From Rhizobium sp. BK316 (GTDB lineage Bacteria > Pseudomonadota > Alphaproteobacteria > Rhizobiales > Rhizobiaceae), in NCBI RefSeq assembly GCF_014193695.1, contig NZ_JACHZR010000003.1:806001-870000 (forward strand): a stretch of 64,000 nt of DNA. Direction: 5' to 3'. Position numbers and translations under genes: made by a program. The notes beneath the pieces are model-generated. The model saw only the letters and a program-made list of their open reading frames with translations, did not search any database and was not told where the DNA came from. Positions 45,861 through 54,254 of the stretch are shown one piece after another; the first letter of the stretch is position 1, and each line of letters begins with the position of its first letter.

Positions 45861-46059
45861 CGAAGTGTAGGTATAATTATTTTTATTTCTTAGAATTTCA
45901 CCCGTTATGGTTATTATGTCATCCTTTATATTTCCGTTTCTGTAATAGAAAAACAGATAATTTTACGATAAATGTAAAATATATGGATCAATTTTCAGAT
46001 GTGAATGCAACTTATATTTGAGCTTCTGACGCATTAAAACAAAAAACGGAAGGGAAGCT
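45861..46059. other. Very AT-rich intergenic stretch
   Basis: Strongly AT-rich block (for example TTATTTTTATTTCTTAG and ATAATTTTACGATAAATG), far from the surrounding base composition. No gene seen. It probably holds the promoter for the small-protein cluster that starts at 46060 and may be acquired DNA. Confidence 0.45.
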
Positions 46060-46215
46060 ATGAGGATCTGCTTCTTTGTCATCGCGTTTCAACTCAGCCT
46101 GCTGATGTGGGGTGGCGCCTACTATGGCGCTCGGGAAATCTATCATACCCTGAATGCTTCCCGTTCATTTGATATTTCCTTCATTCCACGTGCGGTTCGT
46201 GGCGCCCCGCACTGA
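46060..46215 (+). CDS. Small membrane protein (51 aa)
   Basis: 51 aa, beginning MRICFFVIAFQLSLLMWGG, a clear hydrophobic helix or uncleaved signal, then a basic tail. The ATG follows GGAAGGGAAGC. First of three consecutive small secretory-type frames in the same direction (46060, 46302, 46529). Family not recognised; the AT-rich upstream block fits an active promoter. Confidence 0.55.
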   Translation: MRICFFVIAFQLSLLMWGGAYYGAREIYHTLNASRSFDISFIPRAVRGAPH

Positions 46216-46301
46216 CGCCCGATCACACGATAGTCCCCACCCAGGCGTGACCGCCGAAATCAACCTCACGACGACCGTAGAAATCGGAGAACAAGACCAC
46301 T

Positions 46302-46478
46302 ATGAAATCGCTGCATTCCCTCCTGATCGTCTATATTGGCCCGCCACTGTTTGCAGTTGCCGCTCTTCTGGTCATCGTGTCATGGTTCGGTGATGCGCAG
46401 TCCGACCCGCGGACGGATGTAACGATCAGCGTCCAAAAAGGCGGCAGGATCGGCAGCCAGAGCGAGATGTTTCGGTGA
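46302..46478 (+). CDS. Small membrane protein (58 aa)
   Basis: 58 aa with one membrane helix (LLIVYIGPPLFAVAALLVIV) and a polar tail that would face the periplasm or cytoplasm. GGAGA lies somewhat far upstream. Second of three adjacent small frames. Unrecognised. Confidence 0.5.
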   Translation: MKSLHSLLIVYIGPPLFAVAALLVIVSWFGDAQSDPRTDVTISVQKGGRIGSQSEMFR

Positions 46479-46528
46479 TCCGGGGCGCAAAATAGAGCTG
46501 CCGCCGCTCCCTCATCGTCAGCGGGAAA

Positions 46529-46669
46529 TTGAGAAGGGCCGCCAAGTGGGGCCTGGCAACCCTTCTCCTGCTGGTAGGTGCAGCATCCAGCGGAGGCAAA
46601 ATACAAGCAGTGGATGTTCTGGATAGTGACGGCGGTCACATTGCGACAATTTATTCTCGCGGAAGCTGA
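46529..46669 (+). CDS. Possible small exported protein (46 aa)
   Basis: TTG-initiated frame of 46 aa with a signal-peptide-like start (RRAAKWGLATLLLLVGAASS) and a short mature part. The ribosome site is poor (GCGGG), so the call leans on the hydrophobic leader and its position after two similar small frames. Confidence 0.35.
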   Translation: MRRAAKWGLATLLLLVGAASSGGKIQAVDVLDSDGGHIATIYSRGS

Positions 46670-46747
46670 ACGAACCCGATCCTGCGCGTGCCGCTGCTGT
46701 GATGAAAGGCCGGTTTGACGCTGCCGCTTTGCGCCAGCGGACCTCGT

Positions 46748-47665
46748 TCACCGGCCCGAAGGCCGATACTGGCCTTGAACCAGGCTCCAGAAGTTTTCGG
46801 CGATATCCGTCATGCGCGCTCGAGGTCTGATCAGGACGATCTTGACGTCGACGGCCCAATCCGCCGATCCGGCCGGCGCCAGTCTTCCGGCCGGCCCCAT
46901 CTCGTCCGCCGCCAGGCTCTCCGGTATCCAGGCCACGCCCTTTCCCTCGACAGCGAGCGCTTTCAGCGCCATTGCCAGGTGGGAGGTGAAGACTGTCGAG
47001 AGGGGCAGCCGATCTGTGCTGGAGGAGAGGGTCGACGACAGGATGCGGCCCATGCCCGATGTCTCCTCGAAGGCGAGATGCGGGACTGCGCGATCCGACG
47101 CCTCGGAAATGCTGTGCAGCGCGCGACCATTCCTGTCCCGCCCGCTGACGGGGATCAGCCGGTCGGTTGCTAGCTCCACATGCCTGTAGGCGTTCATGTC
47201 GAGACGGATCCTACTGTTCTGATGGTCGTGGCAGAGCAGGAATTGCGCGCGGCCTTCCGTCATGATCCGCTCGCATTCATTCATATTGTCGGAGAGCAGG
47301 CGGATGGGCATCGTCGATGCCTCGTGACCCAATCCTTGGATCCAGCCGGGAAAGAAGATGAAGGAGAGGACGTGGGTGGCGGCGAAGGTCACGGTCGAGG
47401 TCGCCGCGCGCATCTGCGCGAGATCCCGGCTGGCGCGCTCCAGCCGTGCGGCGATATCGTTTGCCACCTCCAGCATGGCCTCGCCTGCGGGGGTGAGCTT
47501 CAACCTGTGCGTCGAACGGTCGACGAGGTCGGAGCCGCACCAGTCTTCGAGCGACTTGATGCGGCGTCCGAAAGCCGGCTGCGTGATGTGGCGCTTTTCT
47601 GCGGCTCTCGAAAAGTTCAGCGTTTCGGCGAGAGCCTGGAGATCGGCGAGCCAGGCGGTTTCCAC
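46748..47665 (-). CDS. LysR-family regulator, probably of tartrate dehydratase
   Basis: LysR regulator, 305 aa. Helix-turn-helix at about residues 8-60 (LAETLNFSRAAEKRHITQPA, FGRRIKSLEDWCGSDL), then the effector domain. The usual PAVSRQI turn reads PAFGRRI here. Divergent from the D-tartrate dehydratase gene at 47884, its likely target, with tartrate as candidate inducer (inference). Confidence 0.85.
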   Translation of the reverse strand: METAWLADLQALAETLNFSRAAEKRHITQPAFGRRIKSLEDWCGSDLVDRSTHRLKLTPAGEAMLEVANDIAARLERASRDLAQMRAATSTVTFAATHVLSFIFFPGWIQGLGHEASTMPIRLLSDNMNECERIMTEGRAQFLLCHDHQNSRIRLDMNAYRHVELATDRLIPVSGRDRNGRALHSISEASDRAVPHLAFEETSGMGRILSSTLSSSTDRLPLSTVFTSHLAMALKALAVEGKGVAWIPESLAADEMGPAGRLAPAGSADWAVDVKIVLIRPRARMTDIAENFWSLVQGQYRPSGR

Positions 47666-47883
47666 GATGGTTTACCCGTTTCTGTGATGCTTCTGGAGCA
47701 TTGACAGAACGGCATCATTCCAAGGATTTCAAGTTAATTCATAGGGATTTGCGGTGAGGCGGGACATTGGCAGTGCCGATCCGGCATTGAAGGGACCCGG
47801 ATCGGCATTGGACTGGGAGGGCGGGTTTTTCTTAAGTTATGGCCATGCGAGGGCGCAGCCTCAGGACCGGAATGGAGACAGCA

Positions 47884-49047
47884 ATGCGTATCATCGATGT
47901 CTGCGAAGTGACGAAGCCGATCGCTTCGCCGATCCGCAACGCCTATATCGACTTCAGCAAGATGACGGCGAGCCTGGTGGCCGTCGTCACCGATGTCGTG
48001 AGAGATGGGCGGCGCGTGGTTGGTTATGGCTTCAATTCCAACGGCCGTTATGGCCAGGGCGGTCTTATCCGCGAGCGCTTCAGGGATCGTATTCTGGAAG
48101 CCGCGCCGGAAAGCCTCGTGAATGATGCCGGCACAAATCTCGACCCGCACAGGATCTGGGCGGCGATGATGAGGAATGAAAAGCCCGGCGGCCATGGCGA
48201 GCGCTCGGTCGCGGTCGGCACGATCGACATGGCCGTCTGGGACGCCGTTGCCAAGATCGAGGGCAAACCGCTCTTCCGGCTGCTGGCGGACATGAAGGGC
48301 AGGGAGGCCAACCCCAGGGTTTTCGTCTATGCGGCCGGCGGCTATTATTATCCCGGCAAGGACAACAGCGCGCTGCGTAAGGAAATGCGCAGCTATCTGG
48401 ACCGCGGCTATACCGTGGTCAAGATGAAGATCGGCGGTGCCTCGATCGATGAAGATCGTGGCCGTATCGAATCCGTGCTGGAGGAGATCGGCTCTCAGGC
48501 GCAGCTTGCCGTCGATGCGAACGGCCGCTTCGATCTGGAGACCGGCATCGCTTATGCCAAGATGCTGCGCGACTATCCGCTCTTCTGGTACGAGGAGATC
48601 GGCGATCCCTTGGATTATGCGCTGCAGGCGGCGATCTCGGAATTCTACGATGCGCCGATGGCGACCGGCGAGAACCTCTTCTCGCATCAGGATGCTCGTA
48701 ACCTGCTTCGCTATGGCGGCATGCGCGCCGACCGCGATTATCTGCAGTTCGACTGCGCGCTGTCCTATGGCCTCGTCGAATATCTGCGCACGCTCGATGT
48801 GCTGCGCCAGTTCGGCTGGTCGCCATCTCGCTGCATTCCGCATGGCGGTCATCAGATGTCGCTCAACATTGCAGCCGGCCTTGGTCTTGGCGGCAATGAG
48901 AGCTATCCCGATCTCTTTCAGCCCTATGGCGGTTTTCCTGATGGAGTGAAGGTCATCGACGGTCATGTCACCATGCCGGAACTGCCCGGCATCGGCTTCG
49001 AAGGCAAGTCGGACCTCATCAAGGTTATGCGGGAACTGGCGGAGTAA
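47884..49047 (+). CDS. tarD: D(-)-tartrate dehydratase (enolase superfamily)
   Basis: Mandelate-racemase-group enolase, 387 aa. It begins MRIIDVCEVTKPIASPIRNAY and has SLVAVVTDVVRDGRRVVGYG, which I recognise from the Bradyrhizobium D-tartrate dehydratase. The catalytic KMKIGG lysine, metal ligands in AVDANGRF, FWYEEIGDP and TGENL, and the late His in CIPHGGHQM are all present. It dehydrates D-tartrate to oxaloacetate. The ATG at 47884 follows GGAGA. Under the divergent LysR gene. Confidence 0.88.
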   Translation: MRIIDVCEVTKPIASPIRNAYIDFSKMTASLVAVVTDVVRDGRRVVGYGFNSNGRYGQGGLIRERFRDRILEAAPESLVNDAGTNLDPHRIWAAMMRNEKPGGHGERSVAVGTIDMAVWDAVAKIEGKPLFRLLADMKGREANPRVFVYAAGGYYYPGKDNSALRKEMRSYLDRGYTVVKMKIGGASIDEDRGRIESVLEEIGSQAQLAVDANGRFDLETGIAYAKMLRDYPLFWYEEIGDPLDYALQAAISEFYDAPMATGENLFSHQDARNLLRYGGMRADRDYLQFDCALSYGLVEYLRTLDVLRQFGWSPSRCIPHGGHQMSLNIAAGLGLGGNESYPDLFQPYGGFPDGVKVIDGHVTMPELPGIGFEGKSDLIKVMRELAE

Positions 49048-49186
49048 AACGGAAAACTGGACGAGAACTTTGTCTCTGTTTTTCCCTGAAAAGGACGAGA
49101 CATAACGATAGTTTCCGTTGTCATTAATAGACGACGCATCAATTGCCGATGCATTGCGGGCCGACGATGCGCAGGAGGCGGATCGC

Positions 49187-49732
49187 ATGATGATGTCTTA
49201 CCGGGAGGCAGTGGCTGCCGCTGAGGATCTGGCGCAAAGCGAGCCGCGGATCGTGTTCCTGATGTGTGGTCTGGCGGGCTCCGGCAAAACGACGTTTGCG
49301 AAGCGGCTCGAGGCGCTCGGATGCGAGCGTTTCTCAATTGATGAGGAGGTCTGGCGGCATGACGGGCGTTTTGGCGTCGATTATCCTGAGGCTACCTATG
49401 GCGATCTGCAGGCCGCGGCGGAGGCCAGGCTGAGGCTGCGTCTTGAAAATCAGCTGACCGCCGGCACGAAAGCCGTGATCGATTTTGCGTTCTGGAACGC
49501 CGCGTCCCGCACCCGCTACCGGCAGCTTGTCGAAGCTCATGATCACCGGTGCTGCATCATCTGTCTGCAGGTGGAAGAAGCGATCTTGCGCAACCGTTTG
49601 AAAGGACGAGCAGCACGACGCGACGCGAATGCCGCATTTCCGATAACGGACGAGCTGCTCGCAAAATATGCTCAAGGTTTCGAATTTCCGAGCGAAGAGG
49701 AAGCATGGATCGTGCGGGCTGAATTCGATTGA
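49187..49732 (+). CDS. P-loop kinase, zeta/AAA-like
   Basis: P-loop protein, 181 aa. Walker A is MCGLAGSGKTTFAKRL, followed by FSIDEEVWRHDGRFG and a late RLKGRAARRD region with the Arg-rich lid of small-molecule kinases. ATG at 49187 chosen for AGGAGG at the right distance, rather than the TTG at 49118. Unlike zeta toxins there is no adjacent epsilon antitoxin. It is similar in type, not sequence, to the kinase at 32198. Substrate unknown. Confidence 0.8.
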   Translation: MMMSYREAVAAAEDLAQSEPRIVFLMCGLAGSGKTTFAKRLEALGCERFSIDEEVWRHDGRFGVDYPEATYGDLQAAAEARLRLRLENQLTAGTKAVIDFAFWNAASRTRYRQLVEAHDHRCCIICLQVEEAILRNRLKGRAARRDANAAFPITDELLAKYAQGFEFPSEEEAWIVRAEFD

Positions 49733-49821
49733 GGATGATCGATCCATGCGATCGACGCATCCGACGGGCTCCGCAAAGACGCGATTGACGGTGTGGCGAT
49801 TTGCGGTTAGCTCTTACACCC

Positions 49822-49878
49822 ATGAAAATCGCAATGGTTCTCGTCGTGGTGATATCGCGCATGGGCAGGACGGTGTAA
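49822..49878 (+). CDS. Branched-chain amino acid leader peptide
   Basis: An 18-residue frame, MKIAMVLVVVISRMGRTV, in which 8 of 18 residues are Ile, Leu or Val. It is followed by a hairpin over the stop codon and a rho-independent terminator before the acetolactate synthase gene. This is the arrangement of classical ilv attenuation: stalling at Ile/Val/Leu codons when charged tRNAs are scarce would prevent the terminator. No strong ribosome site is seen, so translation is an inference from composition and position. Confidence 0.75.
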   Translation: MKIAMVLVVVISRMGRTV

Positions 49879-49884
49879 CCGTCC
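49868..49884 (+). promoter_or_regulatory. Attenuator pause hairpin at leader stop codon
   Basis: GGACGGT-GTA-ACCGTCC, perfect 7-bp stem overlapping the end of the leader peptide. It could be the 1:2 pause structure or compete with the downstream terminator. Confidence 0.5.
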
Positions 49885-49913
49885 GGCATCAGCCACCCAT
49901 GCGCCGAACACAA

Positions 49914-49936
49914 GGTCCCTGACGGGGCCTTTTTTT
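49914..49936 (+). terminator. Attenuator terminator before acetolactate synthase
   Basis: Stem GGTCCC (49914-49919) / GGGGCC (49924-49929) with a TGAC loop, followed by seven T residues (49930-49936). Ends 46 bases before the acetolactate synthase ATG. Confidence 0.8.
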
Positions 49937-49981
49937 ATGCCCCGTCGCACCCCAATCACCTCGAACGACGGAACAATTGCT

Positions 49982-51799
49982 ATGACCGGCGATAAGGTTA
50001 GCTTTACCCAAAATTCCTCCTCCAATACGTCCTCCGGCCGCCTGATGAATGGCGGCGAAATCGTTCTGCAGGCGCTGCGCGACAATGGTGTCGAGCATAT
50101 TTTCGGCTATCCGGGCGCTGCCGTGCTGCCGATCTATGACGAGATTTTTCAACAGGATGACATCAAACATCTGCTGGTGCGCCACGAGCAGGGTGCAGGA
50201 CATGCGGCCGAAGGATATGCGCGCGCGACCGGCAAGGTCGGCGTCATGCTGGTGACCTCTGGACCAGGTGTCACCAATGCTGTCACGGCGCTGCAGGATG
50301 CGCTGATGGATTCCATCCCGCTCGTCTGCCTGACGGGACAGGTGCCGACGAACCTGATCGGCACGGATGCCTTTCAGGAATGCGATACGGTCGGCATCAC
50401 GCGGCCCTGCACCAAGCATAATTTCCTCGTCAGCCATATCGACGATCTCGCAAAGACGATCCATCTCGCTTTCAGGATCGCGGCGTCAGGTCGGCCAGGG
50501 CCGGTTCTGGTCGATATGCCGAAGGACGTGTTGTTTGCGAGCGGACTTTATGTTTCGCGGCAAGAGGTTTCCGTGCCGGCGCGCTATCAGGCGCGAACAG
50601 GTGGCGACCGTGACGTAATCGCTGCTGCGGTCAGGCTGATGGCGGAGGCTCGGCGGCCGGTCATCTATACCGGTGGCGGCATCATCAATTCCGGGCCGGA
50701 GGCTTCGCGCCTGCTTCGGGGGCTGGTCGAGGTGACGGGCTTTCCCATCACCTCGACGCTGATGGGGCTTGGTGCCTATCCGGCGAGCGGGCCGAACTGG
50801 CTGAAAATGCCAGGCATGCACGGCTCCTACGAGGCGAATATGGCGATGCATGATTGCGATCTGATGATCGCCATCGGCGCGCGTTTCGACGACCGCGTGA
50901 CTTCTCGCACCGACAAGTTCTCGCCGGGTTCGAGGAAGATCCATATCGATATCGATCCGTCCTCGATCAACAAGAATATTGCTGTCGATATCGGCATAAC
51001 AGGCGATGCGGCTGATGTGCTGAAGGCAATGATCGAGGCCTGGCGGGCGCTTTCTGCCGTGCCGGAGCGAAGGCGGCTCGCCGGCTGGTGGGCCGAGATC
51101 GAGCGATGGCGGGCGCGAAACTCATTCGCCTATGAGATGCGCCATGACGAGATCATGCCGCAATATGCGCTGGAACGGCTGCATGCGCTGACATCAGGCC
51201 TCGATCCCATCGTCACGACAGATGTCGGCCAGCATCAGATGTGGGCGGCGCAGCTTTTCGGCATGGAGGAACCGAACCGGTGGCTGACGTCAGGCGGGCT
51301 CGGCACGATGGGCTATGGGTTGCCGGCGGCGATCGGGGCGCAGATCGCCCATCCCGGCCGGCTGGTTCTCGGCATTGTCGGCGATGGCTCGGTGCAGATG
51401 ACGCTGAAGGAGCTTTCGGCGGCTATGCAGCATCAGGCGCCGGTGAAGATCTTCATCCTCAACAATGCGCAGCTCGGCATGATCCGGCAATGGCAGCAGA
51501 TCCTGCACGGCAACCGCCAGGACCGATCCTACTCCGCCTCGCTGCCGGATTTCGTCAAGCTGGCGGAAGCCTATGGCGCGGTTGGTATCCGGTGTGAAAG
51601 GCCGGATGAACTGGATGCGAAGATCTGCGAGATGATCGCGATCGACCGGCCGGTGCTTTTCGATTGCCGGGTAGCAGCGCTCGAGAATGTCTATCCGATG
51701 TTCCGCAGCGGCCGGCCGCATAATGACATGCTGTTCGGTGAGGATGTGCGCGCGGCGGAAGCGGAAGGCGAATTCGGGTTCAGCCAGGGGCTTGTCTGA
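49982..51799 (+). CDS. Acetolactate synthase large subunit, orphan paralogue
   Basis: Thiamine-diphosphate enzyme, 605 aa. The N-terminal catalytic Glu lies in RHEQGAGHAAEGYARATG and the ThDP-binding motif in IVGDGSVQMTLKEL through IFILNN. It condenses pyruvate (or pyruvate plus 2-oxobutyrate) in Ile/Val/Leu synthesis. No small regulatory subunit (ilvH/ilvN) follows; the next gene is on the other strand. Departures from the usual rhizobial IlvI sequence as I recall it, such as GYPGAAVLP (usual GYPGGAVLP) and SGPGVTN (usual SGPGATN), suggest a second copy. The ATG at 49982 is preceded by a modest ribosome site; the attenuator upstream predicts regulation by branched-chain amino acids. Confidence 0.85.
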   Translation: MTGDKVSFTQNSSSNTSSGRLMNGGEIVLQALRDNGVEHIFGYPGAAVLPIYDEIFQQDDIKHLLVRHEQGAGHAAEGYARATGKVGVMLVTSGPGVTNAVTALQDALMDSIPLVCLTGQVPTNLIGTDAFQECDTVGITRPCTKHNFLVSHIDDLAKTIHLAFRIAASGRPGPVLVDMPKDVLFASGLYVSRQEVSVPARYQARTGGDRDVIAAAVRLMAEARRPVIYTGGGIINSGPEASRLLRGLVEVTGFPITSTLMGLGAYPASGPNWLKMPGMHGSYEANMAMHDCDLMIAIGARFDDRVTSRTDKFSPGSRKIHIDIDPSSINKNIAVDIGITGDAADVLKAMIEAWRALSAVPERRRLAGWWAEIERWRARNSFAYEMRHDEIMPQYALERLHALTSGLDPIVTTDVGQHQMWAAQLFGMEEPNRWLTSGGLGTMGYGLPAAIGAQIAHPGRLVLGIVGDGSVQMTLKELSAAMQHQAPVKIFILNNAQLGMIRQWQQILHGNRQDRSYSASLPDFVKLAEAYGAVGIRCERPDELDAKICEMIAIDRPVLFDCRVAALENVYPMFRSGRPHNDMLFGEDVRAAEAEGEFGFSQGLV

Positions 51800-51820
51800 T
51801 CAGGACAGGGCGCCTCGGTT

Positions 51821-51919
51821 TAGAGCATTTCTGTTTATCTCCGAATCACGGAAATGCTCTATCTCATTGTTTTCACGCAATTCCGGACGCCGCTACGCAC
51901 TTTTGCTGGAATTGCTCTA
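51821..51919 (+). repeat. Intergenic palindromic repeat, full copy
   Basis: Element with inverted ends TAGAGCA (51821-51827) and TGCTCTA (51913-51919). Left hairpin: TAGAGCATTTC (51821-51831) with GAAATGCTCTA (51851-51861). Right part: GCAATTCC (51877-51884) pairs with GGAATTGC (51908-51915). A second copy of the right part is at 53469-53526. The last three bases form the stop codon (TAG on the minus strand) of the adjacent methyltransferase gene. Confidence 0.8.
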
Positions 51920-52708
51920 AGGGCGCTCGGCCATGACGAGCAGCAGGAAGGCGGCAAGGTCGCGCCAGCGGGCAAAGCGCGGGGAGTTTTCGCAGACTTC
52001 GGGGCTCGGCTGCGGTTCGCCGATCCTGCCGATGCGGAAGCCGGCGGCGGCGACGCCGTTCAGGTAATCGGCCATGGTGCGCGGAAAGCGCGGTACGGCG
52101 AAGAGCCTGACCTCTTCGCCGGCCGGCCGGGCGCCGAAACGCCATTCCTCGGTGAAGGTGCTGCGATCGAAATAGCGCGAGACGCAGAGGGCGGTCGCAA
52201 AGCCATCCTCGTTCTTTTGCCAGCCGAGGCCCGGCGTGATGAAGCAGGGATGCAGCACGCTGAAGGCGATAAAGCCGCCGGGGCGCAGCAGCCGGTAGGC
52301 TTCGCGCATGGCAGCCTCGAAATCCGGGCCATCCATCAGCGCCATGGTGGAGACGACGGCATCGAAGGAGGCATCCGGAAAGCCGGTATCGGTGCTGTAG
52401 GAAGAAATCTTGTAGGTAATGCCGAGAGGGCTTTCCTGCTCGGCCTTTTGCGCATGGCCGATCATGCGCGCGGAGAGATCAATGCCGGTCAGGCGCGCGC
52501 CGAGTTCGGCAAAGCGGCGGGTATTCGTGCCTTCGCCGCAGCCGAAATCGATGACATCAAGGCCGGCGATCGGCGGCAGGAAATCCAGGAAGGCGGGGAA
52601 GGTGAAAAGATCGCGATAGACGTCGTAGCCGCTACGGACGTCATGCGTCCATTGATCGGCATTGCCATCCCATCGCGCCGCCACGCCCTGTAACAGATCG
52701 TCACTCAT
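51917..52708 (-). CDS. Class I SAM-dependent methyltransferase
   Basis: Methyltransferase of 263 aa. Motif I VIDFGCGEGTNTRRFAELG, acidic loop LTGIDLSARMI, then FDAVVSTMALMDGPDF and LLRPGGFIAFSVLHPC. ATG at 52708 follows GAGAGACC. Its stop codon is supplied by the intergenic repeat at 51821-51919, so its 3' end has been set by insertion of that element. Substrate unknown. Confidence 0.83.
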   Translation of the reverse strand: MSDDLLQGVAARWDGNADQWTHDVRSGYDVYRDLFTFPAFLDFLPPIAGLDVIDFGCGEGTNTRRFAELGARLTGIDLSARMIGHAQKAEQESPLGITYKISSYSTDTGFPDASFDAVVSTMALMDGPDFEAAMREAYRLLRPGGFIAFSVLHPCFITPGLGWQKNEDGFATALCVSRYFDRSTFTEEWRFGARPAGEEVRLFAVPRFPRTMADYLNGVAAAGFRIGRIGEPQPSPEVCENSPRFARWRDLAAFLLLVMAERP

Positions 52709-52785
52709 CGGTCTCTCGCATGTCCTTGCCTGATTCACCTCGGGGAAGGATAGGACGGTTTGTTATCGGGGCAACGACAGCCCGC

Positions 52786-53454
52786 TCAATCCCGTCCGAC
52801 CGGCGCTCCCAGCGGGTAGAGATGGCGGTAGGGTCTGGCCTCGTCGAGGGCGCGGGCATAGCTCGGGCGCTGGAGAAGGCGGGTGCGGTAGGCGCGGACA
52901 TTTTCGAAATATTCGGGGACCGGGTGCGCCCAGTCGGCATAGAGCATGGCGGGGGCGGCGGAGCAGTCTGCGAGGCTGAAGTCTTCGCTCGCCACCCATT
53001 GGCGGCCCTTCATATGCTCATCGAGAATGCCATAGGCGGTTTCGAGTGCCTGGCGCCAGCGGATATAGTTGTCATCGGGCTCGACCTCGCGGCCGAGCGA
53101 GGCATTGACCATGCGCTGCTGCGGATATTGGAGGTAGTTGTCGAAGAAACGGTCCCACATGCGCACCCTGTTTGCCACCATGGCGTCGGCGGGAAGCAAG
53201 GGGTGGTCGGTCGGGTGCAGCAGGTCGATATATTCGATGATGCTGGTGGCCTCGAAGATGAAGTCGCCGCCATGCTCAAGGACCGGAAAGCGCTTGATCG
53301 GCCACTTCGCCTGGAATTCCGAGGCGATCGGCTCGCTGCCGTCGAGAAGCTTCACTTCGAAGGCCAGGTCCTTTTCGTAGAAGGCCGTTTTCGCCTTCTG
53401 GGAATAGGAGGAAAGCGGGTGCAGGTAGATCACGAGCGGCATGGCGGCGGACAT
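52786..53454 (-). CDS. Glutathione S-transferase family protein
   Basis: GST, 222 aa. Thioredoxin-like N-terminal domain (LVIYLHPLSSYSQKAKTAFYEK, then RFPVLEHGGDFIFEATSIIEYID, which carries the glutathione-binding region) and the helical C-terminal domain (WVASEDFSLADCSAAPAMLYA with the capping motif). The ATG at 53454 follows GAGG; a TTG six bases earlier is inside the ribosome-site spacing. Likely detoxification role. Confidence 0.88.
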   Translation of the reverse strand: MSAAMPLVIYLHPLSSYSQKAKTAFYEKDLAFEVKLLDGSEPIASEFQAKWPIKRFPVLEHGGDFIFEATSIIEYIDLLHPTDHPLLPADAMVANRVRMWDRFFDNYLQYPQQRMVNASLGREVEPDDNYIRWRQALETAYGILDEHMKGRQWVASEDFSLADCSAAPAMLYADWAHPVPEYFENVRAYRTRLLQRPSYARALDEARPYRHLYPLGAPVGRD

Positions 53455-53468
53455 GGGCAAGCCTCATT

Positions 53469-53526
53469 ATTTGTCTTCACGCAATTCCGGACGCAAAACC
53501 GCTACACACTTTTGCTGGAATTGCTT
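53469..53526 (+). repeat. Intergenic palindromic repeat, right-hand half copy
   Basis: Nearly identical to the right part of the element at 51821-51919: CTTCACGCAATTCCGGACG, then CGCTACACACTTTTGCTGG, with GCAATTCC (53481-53488) pairing with GGAATTGC (53517-53524). Here it overlaps the end of the minus-strand reductase gene and provides its last codons and stop. Confidence 0.8.
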
Positions 53527-54164
53527 TTCGTCAGCACGATATGCGCAGCCATTTCCGTCATCTCGTGGGATTTGACGGAGAAGCCCAGCGCCGGCAGGTC
53601 GATGCCTTCGAACATGGATTCGCCCTTGCCGAGGACGACGGGGGAGATGGCGAAATGCATCTCGTCGATCAGGCCGGCTTTCAGATATTGGCGCACCGTG
53701 CTGACGCCGCCACCGATCTTGACGTCCTTGTCGCCGGCTGCGGCTTTCGCCTTTTCCAGCGCTTCCTCGATGCCGCCGGTGATGAAATGGAAGGTGGTGC
53801 CGCCCTCCATGACGATGGGCTCGCGGGCATAATGGGTGAGGATGAAGGTGGGCGCATGATAGGGCGGGTTCGGCCCCCACCAGCCTTTCCAGTTTTCATC
53901 CGGCCATTCGCCTCTGATGGGTCCGAACATGTTGCGGCCGAGGATGAAGGCGCCGAAGCCGGTCATGGCTGCGGCGCCATATCTGTCATCGACGCCGGTG
54001 GTGCCGTCGTCCTTGCCGATCATGGTGCGGAAGGTGCGGGTGGGGAAGAACCACTGGTGTACCTCCATGCCGCGCTTGCCGAGGGGATTTTCAAGGCTTT
54101 GGTCCGGACCGGCGCCGAAACCATCGACCGAAAGGGAAAATGCAGCGATGCGTACACGGGTCAT
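53502..54164 (-). CDS. Dihydrofolate-reductase-like (RibD C-terminal) protein
   Basis: RibD C-terminal/DHFR-fold protein, 220 aa. It starts VRIAAFSLSVDGFGAGPDQ and carries FGAFILGRNMFGP, THYAREPI, KIGGGVSTVRQYLKAGLIDEMHFAISPVVLGKG. Likely NADPH-dependent reductase of unknown substrate. ATG at 54164 follows GGAGG. The last residues (KSNSSKSV) are encoded by the intergenic repeat, so the natural C-terminus was probably replaced. Divergent from an HxlR regulator with a symmetric operator between. Confidence 0.88.
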   Translation of the reverse strand: MTRVRIAAFSLSVDGFGAGPDQSLENPLGKRGMEVHQWFFPTRTFRTMIGKDDGTTGVDDRYGAAAMTGFGAFILGRNMFGPIRGEWPDENWKGWWGPNPPYHAPTFILTHYAREPIVMEGGTTFHFITGGIEEALEKAKAAAGDKDVKIGGGVSTVRQYLKAGLIDEMHFAISPVVLGKGESMFEGIDLPALGFSVKSHEMTEMAAHIVLTKSNSSKSV

Positions 54165-54180
54165 GTCAGCCTCCATCTGA

Positions 54181-54230
54181 TTGCATTTTGAAATCGGTTG
54201 TCTTGTCGCATAACCAATCCTATAATGCAA
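54181..54230. promoter_or_regulatory. Nested symmetric operator, HxlR-type
   Basis: TTGCATT (54181-54187) mirrors AATGCAA (54224-54230), and GGTT (54196-54199) mirrors AACC (54212-54215). Both pairs share the same centre at 54205.5. Located exactly between the divergent reductase and HxlR genes. Confidence 0.6.
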
Positions 54231-54254
54231 CTGGTTTTTCTCGCGGAGTCGAGT

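Noticed and set aside
47734..49188. 484-codon minus-strand frame over tarD
   Set aside because: Antisense to a well-recognised enolase-superfamily gene.
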